Part shown: piece by piece, positions 41,388 through 50,849 of the stretch
How the letters are laid out: each line of letters opens with the position of its first letter
Position numbering within the stretch: the first letter of the stretch is position 1
Source: Thermoplasmatales archaeon
GTDB lineage: Archaea; Thermoplasmatota; Thermoplasmata; Thermoplasmatales; Thermoplasmataceae
Direction: 5' to 3'
Length of the DNA stretch: 64,000 nucleotides
Assembly: GCA_014874365.1 (NCBI GenBank)
Contig: JACWAH010000020.1
Span: 1 to 64,000 of the forward strand
Position numbers and translations under genes: made by a program
The notes under the pieces: generated by a model
What the model was told of the DNA's origin: nothing
The model's input: the letters and a program-made list of their open reading frames with translations, nothing else
The model's database searches: none

Positions 41388-44300
41388 GTGAGGAAGATTT
41401 CAGTGAACAAAAAACTGGCAATTTCAGTGCTTATCGTGATAGCATTACTGTTTGGCTCAATGGCACTGACAACGAACTCTCTGGCTTTCACGCCTGGAAC
41501 GTCCAATGTCAATCTGGTGCTAAAGTATGATAATAGTACCATTAGTGGAGGAAACCCATTCTCATTGGCGTCCAGCTCCACTGAAATTACAATCTCCTCT
41601 GTTTCTGGCCAGGATGTGAACTCACCTCTTGTGGGGAATTCTGTGTCAACTAGCCTGCCTTACGGACAGTACAAGATAACCATCCCTGAACTATATACAT
41701 TCAATGCTGTAGTCAATGGATACATTCTTTCGTCCGCCTATACAGAATACGTTAACCTGTCTTCCACCCACTATTCACAGAACATAAGCATCCCTGTTGA
41801 ACTGACAAGCAACACAACCGTAAAGGTATCCGGAATCTCGTCAGGGAATACTGCTACTGTAAGCTTTAAGACAAATTCAGGCTACACCTTCATCAGCGGT
41901 AAAACCGCGAACTTTTCTGTACCTACATTCTACGCCAACTTACCCAATGGGATTTCATTCTTTGCGGATGCGGTATATGGCGGGGACCAGCATGTATACA
42001 CAGAGACTGTCCCGGCTAACAACACAATTGTGATACCGCTTTCAAGCCAATATCTGTTTGGAGTGGTCTCTGCAGCTGACGGCGCTCAAATAACCAAGTT
42101 GAATGTTGCGGTCCTTAATGAGACAACTCTAAAGTACACTTCACTTTCGTTTTCTGGTAACACATTTTCTCTTTTCAGTTTAGTGAACGCCTTCTCCAAC
42201 GTTGTTTTGATAATAGGTTCACCCGGATATGCGTCAGCTCAGATTAGTGTATCCACTGCCGGAGAAGTGGCCGTTCCCCCGTTGCAGGCAGAGAATTCTT
42301 CCGTATCCACAAATTATGCAGTGAACTATAAACTCGGGGTAGTGTCCGAGACTGTTAATTTCAGTTTCCTTAATGGCACAGCAGTACCATTCCTCCCTAA
42401 CAGTTCAGTGAGTTCATTGTACTGGCAAATGCAACTGGACCACGTTAATCTGTATACAGTGTTTTCATCGTATCTTCAGACCTATACCAACGCTTCATTC
42501 ATGATTAATGGATATTCGTATGAAATGAGAGCCGGGTCTATGAGCATTGACAAACTGGTCATGCCATCTGCAGGGAACCTCTGGAGTCTTACGGCTTCCA
42601 TAAACGCCACGTACAACAACTCCGCACTGTTAAACAAATCCACCATCACCAGTGTATCTATATTCAGCACAGCCACTAATTATACCTCTGGGCAGGTCAA
42701 CTACACATACTCATTCACATATGCAAACACCAGTTTGGCACTTGAATCATCGAACTACCCTACTACGACCTTCAAGTCCCCGGTTAACATTTCTACACAG
42801 TCACAGTCGCACTGGATAAAGCTTAAGTTTACCGCAGTCAAGGGACCAACTTTCATCGATCAGTATACCAAGCTATACTGGAGTGGCCTTAACTCCTCCA
42901 AGTACGTACTTAATACTTCGAGGAACAACACTGCATTTGTGGTTCCGGTAGGTACTACAGTGTATCTCAATGTCTCAAACGCGTACTATAATCCCGTGAC
43001 CGGAACGAACGACTATCTGTTGACGAACTTCATGTGGACAATCAACGGAGTTCCAGTGACAAACTACACTGCAGGGAAGACCTATAACAACTCGTACATG
43101 TTCAACACTCAAGGTATGAACTACACTGTTGTTGTCAACGCGACCAGCCCTTCTAACGGTTCAAACCAGACCACATTCTTCGTGTTTGCTTTCAGTGGCT
43201 CAATAACCGTGAATTATTCAGTGAATTACAGCGGGGCAAATCATTTCAACGCAACGTACAATGGTACTTCACCAACAGTTTCCGTGCCACAGAACGTTAT
43301 ATCCATCTTTTCGGTTTACAACTCGTCCGCCGGCATAGGAAAGTACTTTGTACCCCTGTTGTACAAGTGGAACTTTGCAAACTACACCACACAGGCGCCA
43401 AATGCAACTTATACATTTAAAAAACCAAACCTTGACAACAGCAGCTACCAGACTGCCAATGTCACCATTATGACAGTCACCGGACAAGCCAAGAACATGA
43501 CGTTCAAGGTTCACGTCAATGATACAACGAAACCAATCGCATACATTAACATGTACAACTCCACAAACAAGAGTATCAGCAACCCTGTGGCTGGTCAACT
43601 GGTAAACTTCACCGCTTTAAATAGAGGTAATATAGCAAGCAAGAACAGCAGGGATCAGTATGACAGCAACTTCAGTCACCTTAATTTCAACTGGACTGTG
43701 AGATATGGTAACAACGGAACGCTAGCGCCAGTTAATACTTCCAGCTCTATATACACCATAATAAATAGTTCCTCGAACGACCCATTTGATAACGGAACGT
43801 GGATTACAATCCGTTTCACTACACTTAACACCATGATCATCTCACTGAACCTGACAAATAAGTTCACGAACCTTACGAGCTACGCAAACCTTACCCTGAC
43901 GATTTCTGTAGTCACTCCCAGAATAGTAGTGAATAGCGTTGACATCCCAGGCGGGTTAACACAAAACGTGCAAACAACCATTTACGTTAATGTTAGCAAC
44001 CAGGGAACTGTTACCGCCAATGGTTTCTACCTTCTAATCTGGGCCAATGGAAAGGTTGTAGCTGATCAGAACTACACCAGGCAACTTAAGGTCCACTCGT
44101 ACGCCAACGTATCTCTGAACTGGACTCCAAGCCAGACAGGATCAGTGTCGGTAACAATCGTGGGAAGCAACACATCCGAGGACGCATCTGGAGCAGGTTT
44201 CTTCGCGACAATAGGAGGAATTACACAAACGGTCAGCATCAGTCCCCCCTCTTACGTTACGCCTCTAATAATTATTGGAGTGATACTTGTGATTGTAGTT

Positions 44301-44417
44301 GTTGGTTACGTCTACTACAAACTGTCAACTGGAGGACTCAGAAAGAAATCTTCCTCTTCAGACAAGCTTTCACTTCTGGAACAGAAGAAACTGCAGGAGA
44401 AGAAAGGAAACAAATAA
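41388..44417 (+). CDS. Large secreted/membrane-anchored surface protein with CARDB-like domain
   Basis: A 1009-residue surface protein. It starts with a basic segment and a hydrophobic stretch, KLAISVLIVIALLFGSMALTTNSLAF, a likely signal peptide. The body is beta-rich, Ser/Thr/Asn/Tyr-rich and carries dozens of Asn-x-Ser/Thr sequons, suggesting heavy N-glycosylation. Near residues 840-935 is a CARDB-like adhesion fold (NVSNQGTVTANGFYLLIWANG). A C-terminal helix PLIIIGVILVIVVVGYVYYKL and a Lys-rich tail anchor it with the bulk outside. It could be an S-layer-like or adhesion protein, or sense extracellular ligands; function is unknown. The GTG at 41388 is preferred to a TTG at 41340. A short inverted repeat follows the gene. 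Confidence 0.75.
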   Translation: MRKISVNKKLAISVLIVIALLFGSMALTTNSLAFTPGTSNVNLVLKYDNSTISGGNPFSLASSSTEITISSVSGQDVNSPLVGNSVSTSLPYGQYKITIPELYTFNAVVNGYILSSAYTEYVNLSSTHYSQNISIPVELTSNTTVKVSGISSGNTATVSFKTNSGYTFISGKTANFSVPTFYANLPNGISFFADAVYGGDQHVYTETVPANNTIVIPLSSQYLFGVVSAADGAQITKLNVAVLNETTLKYTSLSFSGNTFSLFSLVNAFSNVVLIIGSPGYASAQISVSTAGEVAVPPLQAENSSVSTNYAVNYKLGVVSETVNFSFLNGTAVPFLPNSSVSSLYWQMQLDHVNLYTVFSSYLQTYTNASFMINGYSYEMRAGSMSIDKLVMPSAGNLWSLTASINATYNNSALLNKSTITSVSIFSTATNYTSGQVNYTYSFTYANTSLALESSNYPTTTFKSPVNISTQSQSHWIKLKFTAVKGPTFIDQYTKLYWSGLNSSKYVLNTSRNNTAFVVPVGTTVYLNVSNAYYNPVTGTNDYLLTNFMWTINGVPVTNYTAGKTYNNSYMFNTQGMNYTVVVNATSPSNGSNQTTFFVFAFSGSITVNYSVNYSGANHFNATYNGTSPTVSVPQNVISIFSVYNSSAGIGKYFVPLLYKWNFANYTTQAPNATYTFKKPNLDNSSYQTANVTIMTVTGQAKNMTFKVHVNDTTKPIAYINMYNSTNKSISNPVAGQLVNFTALNRGNIASKNSRDQYDSNFSHLNFNWTVRYGNNGTLAPVNTSSSIYTIINSSSNDPFDNGTWITIRFTTLNTMIISLNLTNKFTNLTSYANLTLTISVVTPRIVVNSVDIPGGLTQNVQTTIYVNVSNQGTVTANGFYLLIWANGKVVADQNYTRQLKVHSYANVSLNWTPSQTGSVSVTIVGSNTSEDASGAGFFATIGGITQTVSISPPSYVTPLIIIGVILVIVVVGYVYYKLSTGGLRKKSSSSDKLSLLEQKKLQEKKGNK

Positions 44418-44453
44418 TAACGAGCGTACCTGTTTAAACTTTCAACTTTTTCA

Positions 44454-44478
44454 TTTTGACGGCAAGATTCCGTCAAAA
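44454..44478. promoter_or_regulatory. Perfect inverted repeat upstream of the Ada-like gene
   Basis: TTTTGACGG and CCGTCAAAA are perfect nine-base arms around a seven-base loop. The repeat ends immediately before the TATA-like CTTTTTATTTAA at 44481-44492, in the position of an archaeal activator or repressor site for the ada-APC operon. It also lies 37 bases after the surface protein stop and is followed by a T5 run, so it might be that gene's terminator. Both roles are possible. Confidence 0.55.
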
Positions 44479-44519
44479 ACCTTTTTATTTAATCCAGATA
44501 GGGCAAAAGGTCAGGATAA

Positions 44520-45614
44520 ATGACCGGAAATGGAATCGGCCAAAAGGCTGAACTAGAAAGTTCTACTGAAATATACATTCAGGCTCTGATGAGGCGTGAC
44601 TCATCTTACGATGGCAAGTTCGTCTTTGCCAACAGAAGGTTAAAGACCTATAGCAATCCTTCATGCCCGGCAAGAAGACCTGCGAGAGGCAACATCATTA
44701 TTTTCATGACTACGGAAGAGGCGGAGAAGAATGGTTACAGGGAATGCAAAAGGTGCTTGCCAAAATCTGAGAATAAATTCAAAAGAAAAAAAGAAAAGAT
44801 AGAGGAAATTTGCAACTACATCCGCCAGAATTATAATGGAAAAATAAGCCTGGAATCCCTGGGCAAAACTTTTGGGATGAGTCCTTACACACTTCAGAAG
44901 GAATTCAAAAAAACCATCGGAATTTCACCCAGAAAATACCTGGAAGAAACCAGGATCGCGCATCTAAAACTCAAGCTCAGGGATGGGGATTCCATTCCCT
45001 CGGCAATCCATGGTGTTGGTTATAGTTCCCAGAGCTGGTTGTACGAAAACCCAGGTTTAAAACTCGGTATCTCTCCATCAACCTACAGGAAAGGAGGAAA
45101 GGGAGTGAGAATTAGGTATTTAACAGGGGACACATTCCTGGGAAGACTGATTGTCGCGTTTACTGAAACAGGCATATGTTCTGTGAGCGTGGCAGATACA
45201 GAAGAGGAACTACTGGATTTCTTGAAAAAAGAGTTTCCAAACGCCCATCTCGAAAAATCGGAGGACAGAGAGAATTACGTTCAGGGAGTGAACGAATACC
45301 TGACAGGCAGGAAAATTGACTTTCCACTGGATATATTGGGAGGCACGGAATTTCAGAGGAGGGTTTGGGCAGCGTTGACCAGTATTCCTTACGGTTCCAC
45401 CGCAAGTTACAGTGATGTGGCAGAAGCAATTGGAAACCCAAAGGCAGTCAGGGCAGTGGCCGGAGCCTGTGCCAGTAATCCCGTCCCCCTCATTATCCCA
45501 TGCCATAGGGTCGTAAGGAAAAGCGGAGATCCGGGAGGTTATGGGCTGGGAATAGACAGAAAGATTAAGCTCCTCGAAGTTGAGTCTAAAAATACCTCAA
45601 AGGATCTAATTTGA
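44520..45614 (+). CDS. ada: Ada-like protein: Ada metal-binding, AraC-type HTH and O6-methylguanine transferase domains
   Basis: A 364-residue protein with the full E. coli Ada order. Residues 25-85 are the Ada zinc domain, about 95-190 an AraC-type helix-turn-helix, and about 200-355 a methyltransferase with the acceptor Cys in IPCHRV (Cys328) and GGYGLG. In the N-terminal domain, the metal Cys49, Cys76 and Cys79 match E. coli Cys42, Cys69 and Cys72 with identical spacing. The residue aligned with the methyl-phosphotriester acceptor Cys38 is Ser45 (SNPSC in place of CRPSC). So direct O6-alkylguanine repair should remain, while phosphotriester sensing is probably lost or changed. AraC-type regulators are rare in archaea, so acquisition from bacteria is likely. 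The APC permease gene starts at its stop codon. Confidence 0.9.
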   Translation: MTGNGIGQKAELESSTEIYIQALMRRDSSYDGKFVFANRRLKTYSNPSCPARRPARGNIIIFMTTEEAEKNGYRECKRCLPKSENKFKRKKEKIEEICNYIRQNYNGKISLESLGKTFGMSPYTLQKEFKKTIGISPRKYLEETRIAHLKLKLRDGDSIPSAIHGVGYSSQSWLYENPGLKLGISPSTYRKGGKGVRIRYLTGDTFLGRLIVAFTETGICSVSVADTEEELLDFLKKEFPNAHLEKSEDRENYVQGVNEYLTGRKIDFPLDILGGTEFQRRVWAALTSIPYGSTASYSDVAEAIGNPKAVRAVAGACASNPVPLIIPCHRVVRKSGDPGGYGLGIDRKIKLLEVESKNTSKDLI

Positions 45615-46891
45615 CCGATACCGAATTAAGACGGGTGATCAGGCTGCCTCATGCCATAGCTATATACATGGCTTCCGTGCTTGGAGCGGGCATACTGATC
45701 ACTCCTGGTCTCTCAGCACAGGTCGCAGGGCAGGCTTCTATTTTAGCATGGATCCTTCTCTCGGCCCTGAGCTACCCGTTCGCATACACATTTGCGAAGA
45801 TGGCAACCATGAATCCCCAATCAGGAGGCATATATTCCTTTTCAAGGCAGGCATTTGGAAAATACACAAGCAATTCCATTGGATGGTTGTTCATGGCCTG
45901 GTTCATGTTCGGCGCGCCGGCAAACGCAATAGCAGCAGGTTACTACCTATCCTATTCAATTCCCATGACGCGAATAGACGTATTTCTGTTTGCAGGGACC
46001 CTCATAGCGTTAGCATCCTTGATCAACTATCTGGGAATGAAGTTCAGCGCACGCGTTCAGATACTGGTTATAGTGTCAATCGTAGTGGTGTTAATAATCG
46101 CCATAGGCGCTTCCCTGCCTACATTGAATACAGGCAGTTTTGTGCCTCTTATCCCCGGTGGGAATCTTTATCCTATTGGCGTCGCATCTGCACTTATAAT
46201 ATGGGCCTTTTTTGGGTATGAAAACGTACCAAACCTTGCTGGCGAAATAGAAGATCCAGAGAAAGTTCTTCGGCGTGCGGTCCTGTTCAGCGTTGTCATA
46301 ATCGGGATACTCTACGTGTCTGTTTCAATAGTGATAGTGGGTACTGGGGCTTACAAAGTTGGCGGGGGCATTGTGCCGTTTGAGGTTTTGATGTCAAATT
46401 TCCTTGGCAAATATGGAATGTTTGCAACGTCGATAATCGCCGTTGTTGCGGTTTTCAGCACAGCTAACGCATACATTGCAGGGATGAGCCGGGTCATATA
46501 CTCAGTTTCAAAATCCAACGGAATGCCGTCTCTGCTTTCGAATCTTCACCCGGTCTCCAACGTACCTTACAAAGCTATAACGCTGATGGCACTCCTTGGC
46601 TTGTTAAACCTCTTTTTCTATTTCATATTTAACGTAAACCTGGTTACTGCATTCCTTATGGTGAGCGGAATAGGAGGGACGGTTTACGTCGTGGGCTCGG
46701 CAGCCGGAATAAGATTGCTGAAGGTTACCGGGTGGAAGAAATTTCTTCCCTGGATCTCTCTTATCACTTCAATCGTTATACTGTCATTCATAAACTATCT
46801 CCTGATTTTGACGTTAGTAGTTGTAGTCCTGTCAATATTTTACACCAGGTTGTTCGGCGGATCAAAAGACCCTGGTGCAAATCCAGGATAA
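45611..46891 (+). CDS. APC-family amino acid permease
   Basis: A 426-residue transporter with about twelve membrane helices. The unwound helix 1 motif GAGILITPGL near residue 21, together with LSALSYPFAYTFAKMATMNPQSGGIYSFSRQAFG, identifies the APC superfamily. FFGYENVPNLAGEIEDPEKVLRRA near residue 203 is the conserved helix 6-7 block. It should import amino acids with protons or exchange them. The start is a TTG overlapping the ada stop as TTGA; the N-terminus LRRVIRLPHAIAIY fits the family. Co-transcription with ada is unexpected and has no obvious functional reason. Confidence 0.85.
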   Translation: MTDTELRRVIRLPHAIAIYMASVLGAGILITPGLSAQVAGQASILAWILLSALSYPFAYTFAKMATMNPQSGGIYSFSRQAFGKYTSNSIGWLFMAWFMFGAPANAIAAGYYLSYSIPMTRIDVFLFAGTLIALASLINYLGMKFSARVQILVIVSIVVVLIIAIGASLPTLNTGSFVPLIPGGNLYPIGVASALIIWAFFGYENVPNLAGEIEDPEKVLRRAVLFSVVIIGILYVSVSIVIVGTGAYKVGGGIVPFEVLMSNFLGKYGMFATSIIAVVAVFSTANAYIAGMSRVIYSVSKSNGMPSLLSNLHPVSNVPYKAITLMALLGLLNLFFYFIFNVNLVTAFLMVSGIGGTVYVVGSAAGIRLLKVTGWKKFLPWISLITSIVILSFINYLLILTLVVVVLSIFYTRLFGGSKDPGANPG

Positions 46892-46932
46892 ATCCCTTCA
46901 TCGTTATTTTTGCTCAAGGATGGAAAACGTCT

Positions 46933-48579
46933 CTACATTCTTTCCAGCATATTAATGCCCAACATGCCTGCAGCATCTTTGATTATGGTTCTGTACATCT
47001 CCACGATTCTTCTGCGCGTGCCTCTTATATCGTCCTCTGCAACATTAACCTGGCATGAGGAATAAAAATCGTTAAACGTCTTTGTCAGGGCCAGGGCGTA
47101 GGAAGCAATCAAGTCCGGCCTCTTTGAATTCATTGACTTTTCTATGAAATCCGGGAAGAGGTACATGTTCCATAGCAGGGCCTTTTCCTCCTTGCCATAG
47201 CTGCTTTTTCTTTTCTCAGATGGTTCTCCCTTCTCGAGTATGGAAGATGATCTGGCATAAGAGTACATAATGAAAGGAGCAGAATCTCCCTCAGTGTTAA
47301 GCGCTTCTCCCCACCTGAATACAATTGCCTTCTGTGGATTTACCCTGACAACGTTAAAACGGATCGAAGCGACGGCCACCTCCTTTGCAATTTTCTCCCT
47401 TGTCTTTTCATCATAATCGTTTCCTTTTTCAGATACAATCCTGGACGCTTCTTCAAGCCCTTTTTTAATGAGCTCTTCCACAGTGATAATATTGCCCTGC
47501 CTCGTTGAAAGCTTGGAACCTTCAAGCGAAATGAAAGAGTAAATCAGAAACTCAAATCTCTTATCAAGTTCCATTAGGTCCGGAAGCACGTAACCAAGAG
47601 TCTTTGCGTAATCTCTGTGATCCTCGCCAAGCACGTCCACAATTACGTCAAAGTGTTCAGTCTTGAAAAGGTGATACGCGAGGTCCCTTACCAGGTAGAG
47701 CTTTGTGCCGTCAGACCTCACGAGATACTCTTTCTTTCCCCATGGCATTTCCAGGAATTTTGCCTTTTTTTCCTCCTTTATATGGGTCCCAAGCCTTTCA
47801 AAAACTTCCACAAGCTCCTCAGATTGAAGGAAACCCGATTCCCAGATGTAATCCTCTATATTTACGTGGAGCTGTCCGAGCGTTTCCTTGATGTTTTTCA
47901 AGACTACCGAACATGCTCCTTTTATCTCTTCGAGCAACTTTACATCGGGCAGCTCGTATCTCTTCAGCAGCGGCCCAATCACTGCAGTCTCACCCCCAAG
48001 TTCTTCCATATGCCTGTATATCTCCTGATAACCATGCAGCAGGTTCTCCACTGTCAGCTCACAACCCTTGCAGTACCTGACAAATCCTTCGTACAGCGCC
48101 ATGACCTGCTTTCCGGAGTCATTAACAAAATAATGGGTCGACACCCTGTAACCATACCTTGCAAAAATTCTCGCTACAGAGTCACCAATGATTGAGTTCC
48201 TTATCCTGCCAACATGAATTGGCCCGGTAGGGTTCGCACTAGTATGTTCAACAACAACCCTCTCCGGGTCCTGAAATGTCTCCGGGTACATTCCGACGCC
48301 CGAAATGGCGTCGTCGATTATTGAATAAAGCTTTTCCGCTTTTACCTTTATGTTCAGATACCCCCCGGTTGAAGAGCACTCTTCAACGAAATCCAGTTTT
48401 GCAATAGCGTCGGAAAGCGCTGTAATATCCGAAACAGGGTGATCCTTGAACTTGAAAGTCTTGACCACGAAATCTGCGAAACCCCTTGAGTCAATCTCAA
48501 TATCTGTCTTCTCAATTTTTAGCTTAAGACCGGAAGTGGAGGTTGCTATTCTCTTCCCAAGGTCGTCGTAGATCAGCAT
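46933..48579 (-). CDS. argS: Arginyl-tRNA synthetase
   Basis: A 548-residue class Ia synthetase. HSTANPTG-type sequence is present as HTSANPTGPIHVGRIRNS near residue 110, containing the HIGH-equivalent HVGR. The KMSKS-equivalent is KLSTRQGN near 356. The N-terminal domain and the C-terminal anticodon-binding DALR domain (EEKALLWNMYLFPDFIEKSM...MYRTIIKDAAGMLGINMLERM) are complete. ATTAAATCAC (reverse strand of 48601-48610) is centred 27 bases before the ATG, giving a leaderless transcript. Confidence 0.95.
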   Translation of the reverse strand: MLIYDDLGKRIATSTSGLKLKIEKTDIEIDSRGFADFVVKTFKFKDHPVSDITALSDAIAKLDFVEECSSTGGYLNIKVKAEKLYSIIDDAISGVGMYPETFQDPERVVVEHTSANPTGPIHVGRIRNSIIGDSVARIFARYGYRVSTHYFVNDSGKQVMALYEGFVRYCKGCELTVENLLHGYQEIYRHMEELGGETAVIGPLLKRYELPDVKLLEEIKGACSVVLKNIKETLGQLHVNIEDYIWESGFLQSEELVEVFERLGTHIKEEKKAKFLEMPWGKKEYLVRSDGTKLYLVRDLAYHLFKTEHFDVIVDVLGEDHRDYAKTLGYVLPDLMELDKRFEFLIYSFISLEGSKLSTRQGNIITVEELIKKGLEEASRIVSEKGNDYDEKTREKIAKEVAVASIRFNVVRVNPQKAIVFRWGEALNTEGDSAPFIMYSYARSSSILEKGEPSEKRKSSYGKEEKALLWNMYLFPDFIEKSMNSKRPDLIASYALALTKTFNDFYSSCQVNVAEDDIRGTRRRIVEMYRTIIKDAAGMLGINMLERM

Positions 48580-48765
48580 TCGAATCTCTTATAGGTGCTC
48601 GTGATTTAATTTTTGTGAGATGGGGGTGAAAGTGCGCCTCTCAGTAAAAAGCATAATGATGCGCATTTTGCCAACTGGCTGGCAGAACAGATGAAGACTG
48701 GGCTGCAACTTGCTCCATGCAGGCCTGTGTCCGTAAAGGCGGGTGGTTTAGAACGGAGGACAAAG

Positions 48766-50025
48766 CTAGCATGCACCCGGTTCGCATCCCAGGCGTTTCA
48801 ATGAAGGCATAAAACCGGGAAAACTCTTCGAAATCCTCTCCAGATTGTTGTTTATGACAGGACTGCCAGAGCATATGGAGGCAATGACCCCAGCCATTAC
48901 CGATCGATGCTCAGTGAAGCTTACTTCATGTGAAGCCACCGGATTCTCAGGCGGAATGATGGTTATTGTATTTTCACTCAGGCTTGCTTCTCCGCCAAAA
49001 GCGGCTACAAGTTCCTGTATTGATTCAATCCTGTCAGCTTCCTTGTATCTCAGCCTGGAAACCCCATGGATTAAAGTCTTACCGGATGAAAAAATAGCTG
49101 CAACTGCAAGTGGCAGTGCAAGATCCGGGCAGGAGTCGACATCAAAGTCTCCCCCATTCAGGCTGGACTTTCTCGCCGTTATCGAATCACCATTGACCGT
49201 GATATCAGCCCCCGAATCCTTCAAAAAATCCACCATTCTTTTGTCAGGCTGCAGGCTGTTTTTTTGCAGTCCTTTCAGAACTATCCCATCTTCCGAACAG
49301 AGAGATCCAAGAACCATGAAATATGATGCAGATGAAAAATCACCCTCAAGCCTGCAGGTCAGGCTTTCAACAGGATTGAACGACTCAATGGAGTAGGAAC
49401 TCCCCTCTTCCTTAACTGCATAACCGTACATCTTCAACGTTTCCAGCGTTATGTCCACGTATCCGGCAGACGATAATCCGTCAACAACGGATACAGTCGA
49501 ACCAAAATCGTTCATGATGGCTTTCATTACAATAAGCGAGGAGATAAATTGCGAGCTCACCCTTCCAGCAATTTCAACAGGACCACCTCTGGCGTGGGTT
49601 GCATTCATGAGGTAACCTTTGCTCTGTGGTGTGAAACTGGCTCCCATTGAAGTGAGAACTTCCATCAGTTCTGCATGCTTTCTCTTCATCAGAGACTCAG
49701 AAAGGCGGAAGTTTACAAGTTCCTTCTTTCCCGCCAGTCCACCAATAGCCAACCTGAAAAGTGTAGCGGATTCTCCAACAAAGATCTCCTTTGGAGACCT
49801 GTAAGTGCCACTTATCATGCAATTATGGCTGGAGTTAGTTGTCGACATTCCGCATTGAGAAGCAACTGATATGGCCCTCAACTCATCTCCAGAATACGAG
49901 ATATTCTCAAGCGTAAGTGGTATTGAAAGCAGGGTAGAAAGCAAGACCAGGCGCTGGGAAAAGCTCTTTGAACCAGGGATCTCGATGACTCCCGCAGGAC
50001 TCGTGCAATTAAAAGTTGCTCTCAT
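48766..50025 (-). CDS. aroA: 3-phosphoshikimate 1-carboxyvinyltransferase (EPSP synthase)
   Basis: A 419-residue enzyme joining phosphoenolpyruvate and shikimate-3-phosphate. PGSKSFSQRLVLLS near residue 16 is the first substrate motif, GESATLFRLAIGGL near 82 the second, and SRLRYKEADRIESIQELVAAFG near 325 the C-terminal signature. Both inside-out alpha/beta domains are complete. The ATG at 50025 overlaps the aroK stop (ATGA) and aligns with the family start. It is the last gene of the operon. The 186 bases after it up to argS show no gene. Confidence 0.95.
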   Translation of the reverse strand: MRATFNCTSPAGVIEIPGSKSFSQRLVLLSTLLSIPLTLENISYSGDELRAISVASQCGMSTTNSSHNCMISGTYRSPKEIFVGESATLFRLAIGGLAGKKELVNFRLSESLMKRKHAELMEVLTSMGASFTPQSKGYLMNATHARGGPVEIAGRVSSQFISSLIVMKAIMNDFGSTVSVVDGLSSAGYVDITLETLKMYGYAVKEEGSSYSIESFNPVESLTCRLEGDFSSASYFMVLGSLCSEDGIVLKGLQKNSLQPDKRMVDFLKDSGADITVNGDSITARKSSLNGGDFDVDSCPDLALPLAVAAIFSSGKTLIHGVSRLRYKEADRIESIQELVAAFGGEASLSENTITIIPPENPVASHEVSFTEHRSVMAGVIASICSGSPVINNNLERISKSFPGFMPSLKRLGCEPGAC

Positions 50026-50849
50026 TCTACCCCCTGTATGGGATCGTTTGATGTCCTTGTCAATATGGTCATGATATTTTTCTGTTTTGAAAGAGTACTC
50101 GCGCACTCCCTCATTTCTATGGTATTCTTGAATACTGCAAATATTGCAGGACCCTTTCCTGACTGGGAAACTGAAAGAGGATGAAAACCCTTGATTAAGT
50201 CGATGAGGTCATTCCGAATGCCAGTCTTCCTCGAAATGATCTGGCCATTCAGGGCTGCAACAGGGAGAAAACTCCCTTTCTTTACCCGTTCAACAAGAGT
50301 CTCAATCTCTGCGGCTGCCTCCTCCGGAAAGGAGTCTTTCAAAGCGTACGAGCTTCTTTGCTGATTTGCATCATACGCAATTAGAATGGGCATTACAGGA
50401 ATCTCCTTCCTCAGCAGCAATCTGTTCTCTTTGTTATCTGCCAGAGCAAGGCCACCAAAGTAAGCAGCAGAAAGGTCATCATACGCCCCTGTGGCCGAAA
50501 GTTTCATCTCCCTGGAAACCTGAGCAGCAGCCGCGAGTTTTTCCTCGTCAGCCAGTCTTGATCCGTTTTCGATACAAAGGAGTTCAATAACGCCAATCGC
50601 AAGTGCACTGCTGCTCTTCAGGCCCTGTCCACGTGGTATCCTGCTATGGACATTGATTTCAGGTTTGATCTTGAAATTGAACCTCTTTGCATACCATTCA
50701 GTCATCTCATGTAAAACTGGATCTGGATCTTCCGCTTCCCGGGTAGTCATCAGGCGCATCGGAAGATCTATGGACACGGCAGCGCCTATGCCGTTTATGA
50801 AAGCAGATATGACACTGATCCCTCCATTTACAGTAACAATCGACATCAT
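50022..50849 (-). CDS. aroK: Archaeal shikimate kinase, GHMP family
   Basis: A 275-residue kinase of the galactokinase-homoserine kinase-mevalonate kinase superfamily, unrelated to bacterial AroK. The ATP loop PRGQGLKSSSALAIGVIEL is near residue 68, GAYDDLSAAYFGG near 119 and QSGKGPAIFAVF near 234. It phosphorylates shikimate for AroA, whose gene overlaps its stop. The ATG directly follows the aroE stop (TGA ATG ATG). It is tied to aroE and aroA by context and sequence. Confidence 0.92.
   Translation of the reverse strand: MMSIVTVNGGISVISAFINGIGAAVSIDLPMRLMTTREAEDPDPVLHEMTEWYAKRFNFKIKPEINVHSRIPRGQGLKSSSALAIGVIELLCIENGSRLADEEKLAAAAQVSREMKLSATGAYDDLSAAYFGGLALADNKENRLLLRKEIPVMPILIAYDANQQRSSYALKDSFPEEAAAEIETLVERVKKGSFLPVAALNGQIISRKTGIRNDLIDLIKGFHPLSVSQSGKGPAIFAVFKNTIEMRECASTLSKQKNIMTILTRTSNDPIQGVE

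Noticed and set aside
44401-44519. The 44454-44478 repeat as an insertion-sequence end
   Set aside because: No target duplication or transposase lies nearby and the repeat is adjacent to a promoter.
48580-48765. Small gene or RNA between argS and aroA
   Set aside because: Open frames here are out-of-frame continuations of aroA with no start signal; the TGCCA/TGGCA arms are short.
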